A stretch of 64,000 nucleotides of DNA from Luteococcus sanguinis (GTDB lineage: Bacteria; Actinomycetota; Actinomycetes; Propionibacteriales; Propionibacteriaceae), in assembly GCF_039527675.1 (NCBI RefSeq), contig NZ_BAAAKI010000004.1, forward strand, positions 372,001 to 436,000, written 5' to 3'. Shown one piece after another: positions 50,825 to 59,377 of the stretch (its first letter is position 1; each line of letters starts with the position of its first letter). Below the pieces are notes generated by a model. That model made no database searches, had not been told where the DNA came from, and saw only the letters and a program-made list of their open reading frames with translations. Both the position numbers and the translations under genes were made by a program.

Positions 50825-52285
50825 CTACTTGGCGTACTGCTCGAGACCATTGGTTGTTCCGCTCGCCATCGTCGCGAACATCTTCGCGGACTCCGTCTCG
50901 TCCCAGATCACCGAGGAACCGGCAGCCGTCGTCGTGTCGGTGCTGGACAACGGCACCGTCAAGGTCAGCCCGGAATCAGAAATGCCACGCATGGTGTTCA
51001 GCGCGCTGGCGACCTCGATCAGCGAGGTGTCCTGGCCGCGCGTCACGGCCTGTCCGCCGGTCATCGACAGCTTCCAGTAGCGCACCGGATTGATGAAGGT
51101 CATCGGGCTCAGTGCCTTCTTCGCCACGGCGCTGACCATCTCGCGCTGGCGCTTGGTCCGTCCGATGTCACCGGTCGGGTCGGCTTTGCGCATCCGGACA
51201 TAGCCCAGGGCATTCACGCCGTCGAGATTCTGGCAGCCCGCTGGAAGGTCGATGTGGGAGTCCTTGTCCTTGATGGCGTTCGGCAGGCACATCCGGATGC
51301 CGCCCAGGGCGTCGATGACATTGGAGAAGCCGTCGAAGCCGATCTCCAGATAGTTGTCGATCCGCAGGCCGGTGTCCTGCTCGATGGTCTCGACCAGCAG
51401 GTCCGCGCCACCCAGGCTGTAGGCGGCATTGAGCTTGTTGTGGCCGTGCCCGGGGATGGCCACATAGGAGTCACGGGGCAGGCTGACCAGTGCCGGCTGG
51501 CCCGACTTGGGCTGGAAGAGCAGCATCATCGTGTCGGTGCGCTTGCCCTCCTCGCTTCCGGTGCCAAGTTGCTTCTTCTGCTCCGCCGTGAGGTTGTCGC
51601 GCTGGTCGGAACCGATCATCAAGGTCAAGGTGCCCGGCTGGTTGGCCGGACGGGTGCCGTCGGGAGCTTCCTGTGCACGTGGCATCCGCGACAGTCCGAT
51701 CGCGGGCACCACCAGCAACCAGACGAGCCAGGCGGCGAGCAGTCCGAGCAGGATGCGGACGATCGGAGGACGGCCGTGGCGTCGGCGACGCCCCCCGGCA
51801 GCCAAGGGGCGTCGGCGACGCCCCCCACCAGCCAAGGCCGCCGCCGACCCGCCGATCTGCGGCGGAACAGTGGCGCTCCCGGTTCGCGTGGCCGCTGCGA
51901 TCGTCCGCGCTGCGGGAGCAGCGCTGGGGGTCGGGCGGGGAGCCGGCCGCGGGGCCGCGGTCGGTTCTGGACGGGGAGCGGGTTGGGCATCGCGGACGGT
52001 GTGACGTACGGACGGGGCAGCGTCCGTTGTCTCGGTGTGGACGACGCGCTGAGGGGGCAGGTCGACGCTGGTCGCCGTGGGGTCGGCCGAGGGGTCCGCG
52101 CCGCTCTGGGCAGCCTGGGCGCCGGTGCGGGCCGCAGCCTCCTGCTGGGCGGCGATCTGGGACCGGCGGCGCAACAGTTCGGCCTGCTCGCTCTCGTCCA
52201 GCACCCGGGTGTGGTCCAGCTCCTCGTCGGTGCCGTACAACCACGCCAGGTCTGCCTTGCGTCGGCTCTCGTTGCGTCGATCCAT
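50825..52285 (-). CDS. LytR-CpsA-Psr (LCP) family cell-wall ligase
   Basis: 486 residues: a long Ala/Pro/Arg-rich cytoplasmic region (about 1-175), one membrane segment (IVRILLGLLAAWLVWLLVV, about 178-196), then an LCP domain with GSDQRD, RTDTMMLL, SLPRDSYVAIPG and GYVRMRKADPTGDIGRTKRQ (about 370-389). LCP enzymes attach glycopolymers to peptidoglycan. TAACCT (52298-52293 on this strand) lies 7 nt before the ATG, so it is leaderless. A 30-bp in-frame duplication lies just before the membrane segment. Confidence 0.9.
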   Translation of the reverse strand: MDRRNESRRKADLAWLYGTDEELDHTRVLDESEQAELLRRRSQIAAQQEAAARTGAQAAQSGADPSADPTATSVDLPPQRVVHTETTDAAPSVRHTVRDAQPAPRPEPTAAPRPAPRPTPSAAPAARTIAAATRTGSATVPPQIGGSAAALAGGGRRRRPLAAGGRRRRHGRPPIVRILLGLLAAWLVWLLVVPAIGLSRMPRAQEAPDGTRPANQPGTLTLMIGSDQRDNLTAEQKKQLGTGSEEGKRTDTMMLLFQPKSGQPALVSLPRDSYVAIPGHGHNKLNAAYSLGGADLLVETIEQDTGLRIDNYLEIGFDGFSNVIDALGGIRMCLPNAIKDKDSHIDLPAGCQNLDGVNALGYVRMRKADPTGDIGRTKRQREMVSAVAKKALSPMTFINPVRYWKLSMTGGQAVTRGQDTSLIEVASALNTMRGISDSGLTLTVPLSSTDTTTAAGSSVIWDETESAKMFATMASGTTNGLEQYAK

Positions 52286-52379
52286 GGGTTCGAGGTTACC
52301 GAGGCTGGCTGTGGTGCCCGGTTCACCCGTCCGGCGAGCCGGGAGACGGCGCCCGATCGACTGCGGAACAATGGCCCCC

Positions 52380-53405
52380 ATGTGCGCAGCCGGTCTGACC
52401 CTCCCGCCCGTGAGCGTGGTGATGCCCGTCCTCAACGAGGAGCGCCACCTCGCCCGCTCCGTGCGGGGCGTCCTGGGCCAGGACTATCCCGGTGAGTTGG
52501 AACTCGTGCTGGCGATCGGCCCGAGTCGCGACCGCACCCACGAGATCGCCGAGCAGATCGCGGCCGTAGATCCTCGCGTTCGGATCGTCGACAACCCCGC
52601 GGGGACGACCCCCGCCGCGCTCAACCTGGCGATCTCCACGGCTCGTCACGACATCATCGTCCGGGTCGACGCCCACGGTGAACTCGCGGACGGTTACATC
52701 GCCACGGCGGTGGAACTGTTGCAGCGCACCGGCGCGGCGAATGTCGGCGGGCACATGGCAGCGGTCGGCACCACCGCCTTCGAGAAGGCGGTCGCGGCCG
52801 CCTACACCTCCCGAATCGGCCTGGGGGGCAGCACCTTCCACCTCGCCACCTCCCAGGAGGGTCCGGCGGACACGGTCTTCCTCGGCGTCTTCCGGCGCGA
52901 TGCACTGGCCACGGTGGGTGGCTTCGACCCCTCGATGAAGCGCGCGCAGGACTGGGAGCTCAACTACCGGTTGCGCAAGTCGGGGGAGACGGTCTGGTTC
53001 AGCCCCGCTCTGCAGGTCACCTACCGACCTCGCAGCAGCGTGAAGGCGCTCGCGCAGCAGTTCTACAAGACCGGCCAGTGGCGCCGTGAGCTGATGAGCC
53101 GCAACCCCGAGACCGCCTCTGCGCGCTACCTGGCGCCTCCGGTCGCGGTGGCAGGCGTGGCCGGGGGGACGCTGCTCGGGCTGGCCGGGCTGGTCGGGCC
53201 GAAGTGGCTGCGACTCGGCTTCGCGGGTCCGCTGGGCTACCTGGCGGCCGTGCTGGCTGGATCGGCTGGCCTGCGTCGAGATCTGGAGCCCGAGGTGCGC
53301 GCGCAGCTTCCGCTGGTGCTGGTGGTGATGCACATGGCCTGGGGCGCTGGTTTCCTGGCCGGTCTGCCGGCCTCCGAGCGGGCCGCCGAACAACCGGACA
53401 TGTGA
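52380..53405 (+). CDS. Family 2 glycosyltransferase
   Basis: 341 residues. VSVVMPVLNEERHLARSVRG (about 11-30) starts the GT-A fold, VRVDAHGELADGY holds the DxD-like Asp-Ala-His (about 98), and FDPSMKRAQDWELNYRLRKSG has the ED-like acceptor region. Two hydrophobic segments at the C-terminus (about 255-300) suggest membrane association. It probably builds a wall glycan. The ATG follows AACAAT by 7 nt, a weak leaderless box. Divergent from the LCP gene. Confidence 0.88.
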   Translation: MCAAGLTLPPVSVVMPVLNEERHLARSVRGVLGQDYPGELELVLAIGPSRDRTHEIAEQIAAVDPRVRIVDNPAGTTPAALNLAISTARHDIIVRVDAHGELADGYIATAVELLQRTGAANVGGHMAAVGTTAFEKAVAAAYTSRIGLGGSTFHLATSQEGPADTVFLGVFRRDALATVGGFDPSMKRAQDWELNYRLRKSGETVWFSPALQVTYRPRSSVKALAQQFYKTGQWRRELMSRNPETASARYLAPPVAVAGVAGGTLLGLAGLVGPKWLRLGFAGPLGYLAAVLAGSAGLRRDLEPEVRAQLPLVLVVMHMAWGAGFLAGLPASERAAEQPDM

Positions 53406-53411
53406 GCCCGC

Positions 53412-54113
53412 TCAGGCGGTTGCGTGCTCCTCGGCGGCGATCCGTGCCAGCCAGGTGGGGTCGTCGCCACCGCTGACCAGCACCACCGAGCCACCGCCCA
53501 GCAGCGGCGCCAGCAGTGCGCCGCGGACGACTTCCACCGGGTCGTCGGAGGGGGTGAGCAGCAACCGCCCCGCCACGGGCTGGACCTCGCCCATGTCGGC
53601 CAGCGCCAGCTTCCGCTGCCCATCGTCCAGCAGCGTGGCCGGGGCGGGCGTCCGCCAGTGCACGTCCGGCTGGCTGAGCACCTCGGCGTAGTCGGTGACG
53701 CCAGGAACCGGAGTTGGTAGGCCAAGACCCAGGGGATGCAGGGAGCAGACGACCGTCTCCACCCCCGGTACCGGGTGCGAGTTGGTGGGCCCGAGCACCG
53801 CCACCTCGACGCGGTCCAGGTCATCGCGGGGCAGTGCCATGACGGTGCCACCCTGCTGCCAGGCGGCCATCGTCCAGACCAGGCTCACCCAGTGCAGGGG
53901 GTGCGACAGGAGCAGGGGCAAGCCGACCTCCGAGCCCTCGTCGAGACCCAGCGCGCCCATCAGGTTGGCCGTCTTGTCGACCCAATTTGCGAAGGTGCGG
54001 GCGCTGAACTCGACGCGTGAACCGTCACCCAGGTCGTAGCAGGTGAGCAGGGGGCGTGCCCCGTCCTCGCGGACGCGGGCCTCCAGAGCGTTGACCGGGT
54101 CGATGATCGGCAT
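53412..54113 (-). CDS. TIGR03089 family protein
   Basis: 233 residues. The sequence resembles the N-terminal part of AMP-binding enzymes (ARTFANWVDKTANLMGALGL, about 38-57) but lacks the ATP and C-terminal motifs, which is normal for TIGR03089. It also occurs near LCP genes in other actinobacteria. Function unknown. TAGCAT (54125-54120 on this strand) lies 6 nt before the ATG, so it is leaderless. It is convergent with the GT2 gene, 6 bp apart. Confidence 0.82.
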   Translation of the reverse strand: MPIIDPVNALEARVREDGARPLLTCYDLGDGSRVEFSARTFANWVDKTANLMGALGLDEGSEVGLPLLLSHPLHWVSLVWTMAAWQQGGTVMALPRDDLDRVEVAVLGPTNSHPVPGVETVVCSLHPLGLGLPTPVPGVTDYAEVLSQPDVHWRTPAPATLLDDGQRKLALADMGEVQPVAGRLLLTPSDDPVEVVRGALLAPLLGGGSVVLVSGGDDPTWLARIAAEEHATA

Positions 54114-54223
54114 TGACCCATGCTAGAGGGGTCGGCGGACCACCAGCAGTCTGGGGGCGGGTGGATGCCAGCTGGGTCAACAGCCCCAGCCAGATCCACC
54201 GCGCGTCCCCTAGCCTTGAGGTC

Positions 54224-55303
54224 ATGCGTTATGTCGTGATCATGGCCGGTGGATCCGGTACTCGTCTGTGGCCGCTCTCCCGCAAGGGGATGCCCAAGCA
54301 GCTCCTCAACCTGGTCGAGGGCAAGAGCCTGTTGCGGTTCGCCTACGAGCGGGTGGCGGGGCAGGTTCCCGACGCGAATGTCCTGGTGTGCGCGGGCGCC
54401 GCCTACACCGACGTGGTCGCCGAGCAACTCCCCGAACTGCCGGCCTCGAACCTGCTGGGCGAGCCAGTGGGTCGCGACTCCCTCAACGCCGTCGCGTGGC
54501 CAGCCGCCGTGCTCGCCAAGCGGGACCCCGAAGCCGTCGTCGCCGTCATCACCGCCGACCAGCTGATCACCCCCGTGGAGGAGTTCAGCCGCTCGCTGGA
54601 CGAGGCCTTCCAGATCGCGGAGGCCGACCCGAGCGCCCTGGTGACCTTCGGTGTCGTCCCCGACCACGCACACACGGGCTACGGCTACCTCAAGCGCGGC
54701 GAGTCGCTGGTCGACTTCCCGGACGCCTCGGAGGTGGACGAGTTCAAGGAGAAGCCGAGCGCCGAGGTGGCGCAGCAGTACCTGGATTCGGGCCAGTACT
54801 GGTGGAACTCGGGGATGTTCGTGTGGCGTGCCGCCACCGTGCTGGCCGAGCTGGAGCACCTGATGCCCCAGACCCATGCTGCCTGCCTGGAGCTTGCCGA
54901 GCACCCGGAGCGGCTGGAGGAGATCTACCCGGCCCTGGAGAAGACCTCGGTCGACTACGCGATCATGGAGCCCGTCAGTCAGGGCAAGGGCAATGCGCAC
55001 GTGGTCGCCGTGCCGTTGGACATCAACTGGGTCGACCTGGGTGGTTTCGCGACGCTGGCCGAACAGCTCACCCAGGACGAGCAGGGCAATGCCCGCGAGG
55101 GCGTCACGGTGTGCCTCGACGCGTCCGGCAACCTGCTGGTCAACCGCGGCCGGCCGGGGACGGTCGTGGCCGTAGCGGGCATCTCCAACATGGTCGTCTG
55201 CGTCACCGAGACGGCCACACTGGTGGTGCCGATCGACCAGAGCCAGCGGGTGAAGGAACTGGTCGCGCTGGTCGCCGACCAGGTTGGACCCGAACTGGCC
55301 TGA
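54224..55303 (+). CDS. manC: Mannose-1-phosphate guanylyltransferase
   Basis: Forms GDP-mannose from mannose 1-phosphate and GTP. 359 residues. MAGGSGTRLWPLSRKGMPKQ (about 7-26) is the pyrophosphorylase signature; GYGYLKRG and FKEKPS (about 178) bind the sugar, and WNSGMFVW is typical of ManC. It lacks the C-terminal isomerase domain of longer ManC/AlgA proteins. TAGCCT (54211-54216) lies 7 nt before the ATG, so it is leaderless. Confidence 0.94.
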   Translation: MRYVVIMAGGSGTRLWPLSRKGMPKQLLNLVEGKSLLRFAYERVAGQVPDANVLVCAGAAYTDVVAEQLPELPASNLLGEPVGRDSLNAVAWPAAVLAKRDPEAVVAVITADQLITPVEEFSRSLDEAFQIAEADPSALVTFGVVPDHAHTGYGYLKRGESLVDFPDASEVDEFKEKPSAEVAQQYLDSGQYWWNSGMFVWRAATVLAELEHLMPQTHAACLELAEHPERLEEIYPALEKTSVDYAIMEPVSQGKGNAHVVAVPLDINWVDLGGFATLAEQLTQDEQGNAREGVTVCLDASGNLLVNRGRPGTVVAVAGISNMVVCVTETATLVVPIDQSQRVKELVALVADQVGPELA

Positions 55304-55398
55304 TGCGCGCGGGCCCCGGTGACGCTTTTTGTCTCAATGCCCACCTACTCTGTGGAGGTGCGGGCCTGCACATGGCCCAGGGGACGAATGGAGTGGGA

Positions 55399-56196
55399 AT
55401 GGTCGAGAAGGCAAAGCGGTTTCGCGAACCCTTCGCATGGTTCCTGGTGGCGTGCGCCGTGGTGCAGTTGCTGGTCTCGCTGGGGCGCTGGTACTACCTG
55501 CACGACCGCAACCAGTCCGGCTGGGCCGATGCCGCCCGCACGTTGAGCGGTTCGCCCACCACCTTGACCTTGGTCATCGCCCTCACCCTGGCCGTCCTGG
55601 CCTGCTCCTTGTGGTCACCGGCGACCGAGAAGGCGAGGGGTGTCGGAGTTGCCGCTGTCACGGTGCTCGGGCTGTCGTCGGTGGTCTCCTTGGCGATGCT
55701 GATCGCCGGGCTCCAGTCCCACGCGTCCACGTTCGTGTTGCGCGTGCTCGATCTTGTCGGCGGTCTGGTCGATCTGGCCATCAAAGTGGCCTGCGTCGTG
55801 GTGATCTGGCGGTTCAGCCGCACCGCGGCGCAATCAGCCGACGAGGTGGTCCCGGGGCTGCCAAGGGTTCCCGAACGATCCCTGCAACCGGCCAGCTGGA
55901 CTGCGGACCAGGCCGTCGGTGCCGCTTGGTCCCGAGCCGGGGACGCGGCATCCGGTGCTCGCGCCGACGCCATGGGCGCGACCGCACACGGATGGCAGCC
56001 CGCCAGCCGGGCACCGGCCCTGCCTGAGCTGCCAGTAGCACCGCAACGCCGTGACGTCCCGTGGGCCACCGCGGGCCAACAGGCGGCAGGGGAGACCGGG
56101 GTCCGTCCCTGGGAACCGGAAGCCGACCCCACGCACACCACCGCTCCTGTGCCCCGACAGTGGCGCCCCCTCGGCACGGACGACCCCACTTCCTGA
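55399..56196 (+). CDS. Polytopic membrane protein of unknown function
   Basis: 265 residues with four predicted membrane segments (about 12-32, 52-70, 80-105, 115-138), then a hydrophilic Pro/Ala-rich cytoplasmic tail of about 120 residues. I do not recognise the family. ATG 55399 has GGAG 5 nt upstream; ATG 55372 would add nine residues. TACTCT (55346-55351) is a likely -10, with the first in-frame start too far away to be leaderless. Confidence 0.65.
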   Translation: MVEKAKRFREPFAWFLVACAVVQLLVSLGRWYYLHDRNQSGWADAARTLSGSPTTLTLVIALTLAVLACSLWSPATEKARGVGVAAVTVLGLSSVVSLAMLIAGLQSHASTFVLRVLDLVGGLVDLAIKVACVVVIWRFSRTAAQSADEVVPGLPRVPERSLQPASWTADQAVGAAWSRAGDAASGARADAMGATAHGWQPASRAPALPELPVAPQRRDVPWATAGQQAAGETGVRPWEPEADPTHTTAPVPRQWRPLGTDDPTS

Positions 56197-56250
56197 TCCA
56201 TGCGCTCGAGCCATCCGCACCCCGCTGTCCGGATTTGACATCCTGCGGGC

Positions 56251-56280
56251 TTGACGCAGCGCAATTACAGGCCTGTAATT
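56251..56280 (+). promoter_or_regulatory. whiB promoter with an 18-bp palindrome across the -10
   Basis: TTGACG (56251-56256), 17 bp, then TGTAAT (56274-56279) is a near-consensus promoter. The perfect palindrome AATTACAGGCCTGTAATT (56263-56280) fills the spacer end and the whole -10. Its half-sites TTAC/GTAA resemble BldD-type boxes but with a 6-bp centre. A bound dimer would block RNA polymerase. Confidence 0.65.
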
Positions 56281-56345
56281 CATTGCGTAGGGATTGGGCA
56301 CGGCGCGTCCCACCAGCGTTGTGAAGGGTCGAGAGGACAAGGGCG

Positions 56346-56603
56346 ATGGGCGAACTGCTGACATTGGTGCCGGTGGAGGACGAGGGCCTGCTCGGCTGGC
56401 AGGAGCGTGCGCTGTGCGCCCAGACCGACCCCGAGGCCTTCTTCCCCGAGAAGGGTGGCTCGACCCGCGAGGCCAAGCGTGTCTGCCAGACCTGCGAGGT
56501 CAAGAGCGACTGCCTCGAGTACGCGCTCGGCAACGATGAGCGCTTCGGCATCTGGGGCGGACTGTCGGAGCGTGAGCGTCGCAAGCTGAAGAAGCGCGCC
56601 TGA
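56346..56603 (+). CDS. whiB2: WhiB-family iron-sulfur regulator (WhiB2/WhmD-like)
   Basis: 85 residues. The four cluster Cys are at about 24, 47, 50 and 56 (CxxCxxxxxC block), followed by the GIWGG turn (about 68-72) and a basic tail RKLKKRA. WhiB2/WhmD controls septation and cell division in actinobacteria; that role is by family. The ATG has an AAGGGCG run upstream. The gene lies before zincin, DUF3499 and manB, as in mycobacteria. Followed by a tandem repeat. Confidence 0.93.
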   Translation: MGELLTLVPVEDEGLLGWQERALCAQTDPEAFFPEKGGSTREAKRVCQTCEVKSDCLEYALGNDERFGIWGGLSERERRKLKKRA

Positions 56604-56618
56604 GTCATCCGCACGGAC

Positions 56619-56754
56619 CACAATCGCTTCTGAGCACAATCGCTTCCGGGCACAATCGCTTCTGGGCACAATCGCAACTGACCAAAATCACTGGGCCAAA
56701 ATCACTGGGCCAAAATCGCTGGGCCAAGATCGCTGGGCCAAGATCGCAACGGGC
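56619..56754. repeat. Tandem repeat with period change downstream of whiB
   Basis: Four 16-bp units of CACAATCGCTTCTGGG type (56619-56682) are followed by five 14-bp units of CAAAATCACTGGGC type (56683-56754). They begin 16 bp after the whiB stop. A separate 14-bp exact direct repeat CCACGCCGTGGCTC (56798-56811, 56820-56833) runs into the stop of the convergent gene. Unit copies carry point differences. Confidence 0.95.
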
Positions 56755-56831
56755 GCCGCACCCCGCATGGGCGCGGCTCTTCTGCGTCCTCCTCGCGCCA
56801 CGCCGTGGCTCTGTTGGAACCACGCCGTGGC

Positions 56832-57266
56832 TCACCAGTCGTCGTCCAGGCTCGGGTCGATGTCGGTGATGCTGCGCGCGGTCAGTGCCGCGAGCTGCTC
56901 GGCCAGCGTGCGGTGCACGAGGTCGCGCAGTTCCGTGCGGGAGCCGGCCCGGTGTTCCAAGGGGCGCTGGTACACGACGATCTGGGCGGCCTGCACGGTC
57001 GTCGCCTCCACGGCGGCGGCCAGGGGGATCCGGTCGTCGGTCCACAGCCGGTCGACCGGCGGCACCTCCTCGATCCCGATGTCCACCCCGTCCAGACCGC
57101 CGGGGCAGGTCTCCCGGATCCGCACCACAGCGTCGGTGACGCACTCGGTGAAGAAGGCTTGGCGCCCACGGTTGAGCCGCACCGGTGCGGGACGTCGGGT
57201 GTAGGGGTTCGGCAGCGACATGGGCCCGCGCAGGCCCCGGTCGTGACGGTCGCGGCGGCGTGGCAT
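56832..57266 (-). CDS. Zincin-1-like metallopeptidase-family protein
   Basis: 144 residues. Matches the small actinobacterial family next to DUF3499: RDRHDRGLRGPM (about 5-16), IGIEEVPP and the C-terminal LVHRTLAEQLAALT (about 115-128), where the family has a His-x3-Glu helix. The usual HExxH is not present, so catalytic activity is doubtful. TAGAAT (57279-57274 on this strand) lies 7 nt before the ATG, so it is leaderless; a divergent leaderless gene starts 37 bp away. Confidence 0.78.
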   Translation of the reverse strand: MPRRRDRHDRGLRGPMSLPNPYTRRPAPVRLNRGRQAFFTECVTDAVVRIRETCPGGLDGVDIGIEEVPPVDRLWTDDRIPLAAAVEATTVQAAQIVVYQRPLEHRAGSRTELRDLVHRTLAEQLAALTARSITDIDPSLDDDW

Positions 57267-57303
57267 GAGGGCAATTCTAGGCGCCGCGACTAGCCTGTGG
57301 CCC

Positions 57304-57705
57304 GTGGTTGGCAGGGGATGCACCCGAGCGGGGTGCCAGGGCAGGGCCGTGGCGACGTTGACCTATGCCTATGACGACGAGACGGCCGTGCTGGGGGCGC
57401 TCGCGCCATCGCGTACTCCGGGTGCCTACGACCTGTGCCGGGCCCACGCCGACGGCTTGTCCGTCCCGCAGGGCTGGGAAGTAGTCCGACTTCCGGATGC
57501 CTCAGACCCTGCTCCTGCGCCAGCTGTGGACGATCTGTTGGCGTTGGCCGATGCGGTGCGTGAAGTGGGGCTGCGTCACGACGAGTTGCCGCCGCCGGGA
57601 CTTGCGGCACCGGTGGAAGATCGGGCCGGTGAGGTGGTGGTCCTGGCCGAGCGGAGGCACCTTCGCGTGATCGCCGACGCTCAGCGGGGTCTCAGCGCCG
57701 AGTAG
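57304..57705 (+). CDS. DUF3499 protein
   Basis: 133 residues. CTRAGCQGRAVATLTYAY (about 6-23) and YDLCRAHADGLSVPQGWEVV (about 42-61) are the DUF3499 signature; the Cys pairs suggest metal binding. Function unknown. TAGCCT (57291-57296) lies 7 nt before the GTG, so it is leaderless. It precedes manB by 45 bp. Confidence 0.85.
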   Translation: MVGRGCTRAGCQGRAVATLTYAYDDETAVLGALAPSRTPGAYDLCRAHADGLSVPQGWEVVRLPDASDPAPAPAVDDLLALADAVREVGLRHDELPPPGLAAPVEDRAGEVVVLAERRHLRVIADAQRGLSAE

Positions 57706-57750
57706 GCACCAATTGGGGATGTTCGGAACTCCGGTCGATAGTGTGGGCCG

Positions 57751-59136
57751 GTGATCACTCGGGGAATGTTCAAGGCCAATGACATCCGAGGCATCGTCGG
57801 GGGCGACGCTGCCGAATGGGACGAGACAGGGGCCCGCGCCATCGGCGCCGCCTACGTCGAGCTGATGAACCTGGCGGGGGAGGGCTTCGTGCTGGGGCGA
57901 GACATGAGGGTCTCCGGGCCCCAGATGTCGGCCGCCTTCGCAGACGGGGCCCGTGGCGCGGGGGCCGACGTCATCGACGCCGGGCTGTCCAGCACCGACC
58001 AGCTGTGGTTCGACTCGGGCTCGATGGACCTTCCCGGTGTGCAGTTCACCGCCAGCCACAACCCCCCGGAGTACAACGGCATCAAGTTCTGCCTGCCCGG
58101 TGCGCAGCCGGTCACCTCTGACTTCATCACCCGTCTGGCCGACCGTGCCGAGGAGATACTCGCCTCCGGCGCCCTGCCGGAGGCCGACCGCCAGGGGACC
58201 CTGTCCCAGGTCGACACCCTGGACGAGTACGCCCAGTACCTGCGCTCGTTGGTCGACACAGCGAACCTGCGCCCGTTGAAGGTCGTCGTCGACGCCGGCA
58301 ACGGCATGGCCGGGCACACCACCCGCGCCGTGCTGGAGCCGCTGGGCGTCGAGATCGTGGGCCTCTACCTCGACCTGGACGGCAACTTCCCGAACCACCA
58401 GCCCAACCCGCTGATCCCCGAGAACCTGGTGGACGCAAGCAAGGCCGTCGTCGAGCACGGCGCCGACCTGGCGCTGGTATTCGACGGTGACGCCGACCGT
58501 TGCTTCATCATCGACGAGCGCGGTGAGGTCGTCACGCCGTCCGTCGTGACAGCCCTGATCGCCAAGGCCGAGCTCACCCGCGAGCCTGGTTCCACCATCG
58601 TCCGCAACCTCATCACCAGCGATACCGTCGCCGAGGTCGTCGAGGAGAACGGCGGCAAGCTGGTCACCTCGAAGGTGGGCCACACCATGATCAAGGCCCT
58701 GATGGCCGAGCACGACGCCATCTTCGGCGGCGAGCACAGCGCCCACTACTACTTCCGCGATTTCTGGGGTGCCGACACCGGCATGCTGGCCGCGCTGCAC
58801 GTGCTGGCACTGCTCGGCCACCAGGATCGTCCGCTGTCGGAGTTGGTGACCGAGTTCGACCGCTACGCCGCCTCCGGCGAGATCAATTTCACCGTGGCCG
58901 ACAAGCCGGCGGCGATGGAGGCCGTGGCCTCCGCGCTGCGCGCCAAGGCCGCCGAGGAGCAGTGGGTTGACGGCCTGAAGCTACTGGGCGAGGGCCCGCG
59001 CGGCACCTGGTGGGTCAGCGTGCGTCCGTCCAACACGGAGCCGCTGCTGCGGCTCAACGTCGAGGCCAAGGACCCGCAGATGATGGCGGCCCTGCGCGAC
59101 GACGTGAGTGACATCCTGGCCGGCTTCAGCAGCTGA
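57751..59136 (+). CDS. manB: Phosphomannomutase/phosphoglucomutase ManB
   Basis: 461 residues. TASHNPPEYNGIKFC (about 100-114) holds the phospho-Ser, FDGDADRCF (about 246) the Mg site, GGEHSAHYYFRDF (about 329) the sugar loop and RPSNTEPLLRL (about 427) the phosphate clamp. It supplies mannose 1-phosphate to ManC. TAGTGT (57739-57744) lies 6 nt before the GTG, so it is leaderless even though DUF3499 is only 45 bp upstream. Confidence 0.94.
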   Translation: MITRGMFKANDIRGIVGGDAAEWDETGARAIGAAYVELMNLAGEGFVLGRDMRVSGPQMSAAFADGARGAGADVIDAGLSSTDQLWFDSGSMDLPGVQFTASHNPPEYNGIKFCLPGAQPVTSDFITRLADRAEEILASGALPEADRQGTLSQVDTLDEYAQYLRSLVDTANLRPLKVVVDAGNGMAGHTTRAVLEPLGVEIVGLYLDLDGNFPNHQPNPLIPENLVDASKAVVEHGADLALVFDGDADRCFIIDERGEVVTPSVVTALIAKAELTREPGSTIVRNLITSDTVAEVVEENGGKLVTSKVGHTMIKALMAEHDAIFGGEHSAHYYFRDFWGADTGMLAALHVLALLGHQDRPLSELVTEFDRYAASGEINFTVADKPAAMEAVASALRAKAAEEQWVDGLKLLGEGPRGTWWVSVRPSNTEPLLRLNVEAKDPQMMAALRDDVSDILAGFSS

Positions 59137-59182
59137 ACCGCTGCCGGCCCTACCTGCCCGGGCGGCGGATAGCATGACGACC

Positions 59183-59377
59183 ATGCCCGACACCATGGAA
59201 CTGTCCGCCGCCTTCCTCGAGATCGCTGCCTGCCCGGCCTGTCACGCGCGCTTCGCCGTCGACTATGACCGCTCCGAGCTGGGGTGCACGAACACCGAGT
59301 GTGGCCTGGCCTACCCGGTGCGCAACGGCATCCCCGTGCTGCTGGTCGACGAGGCCCGCAAGCCCGCCGCAGAGTGA
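59183..59377 (+). CDS. Trm112-family zinc-ribbon protein
   Basis: 64 residues. CPACH and CTNTEC supply four zinc Cys, followed by YPVRNGIPVLLVDEAR, the Trm112/UPF0434 signature. In other systems such proteins stabilise methyltransferases. ATG 59183 is chosen because TAGCAT (59170-59175) lies 7 nt upstream; ATG 59174 is inside that box. Its stop overlaps the next start (GTGA). Confidence 0.87.
   Translation: MPDTMELSAAFLEIAACPACHARFAVDYDRSELGCTNTECGLAYPVRNGIPVLLVDEARKPAAE

Noticed and set aside
55358..55546. Leaderless-looking Trp-rich ORF after TACTCT
   Set aside because: It overlaps the membrane protein gene out of frame; its Trp codons arise from the real gene's ATGG-type sequence.
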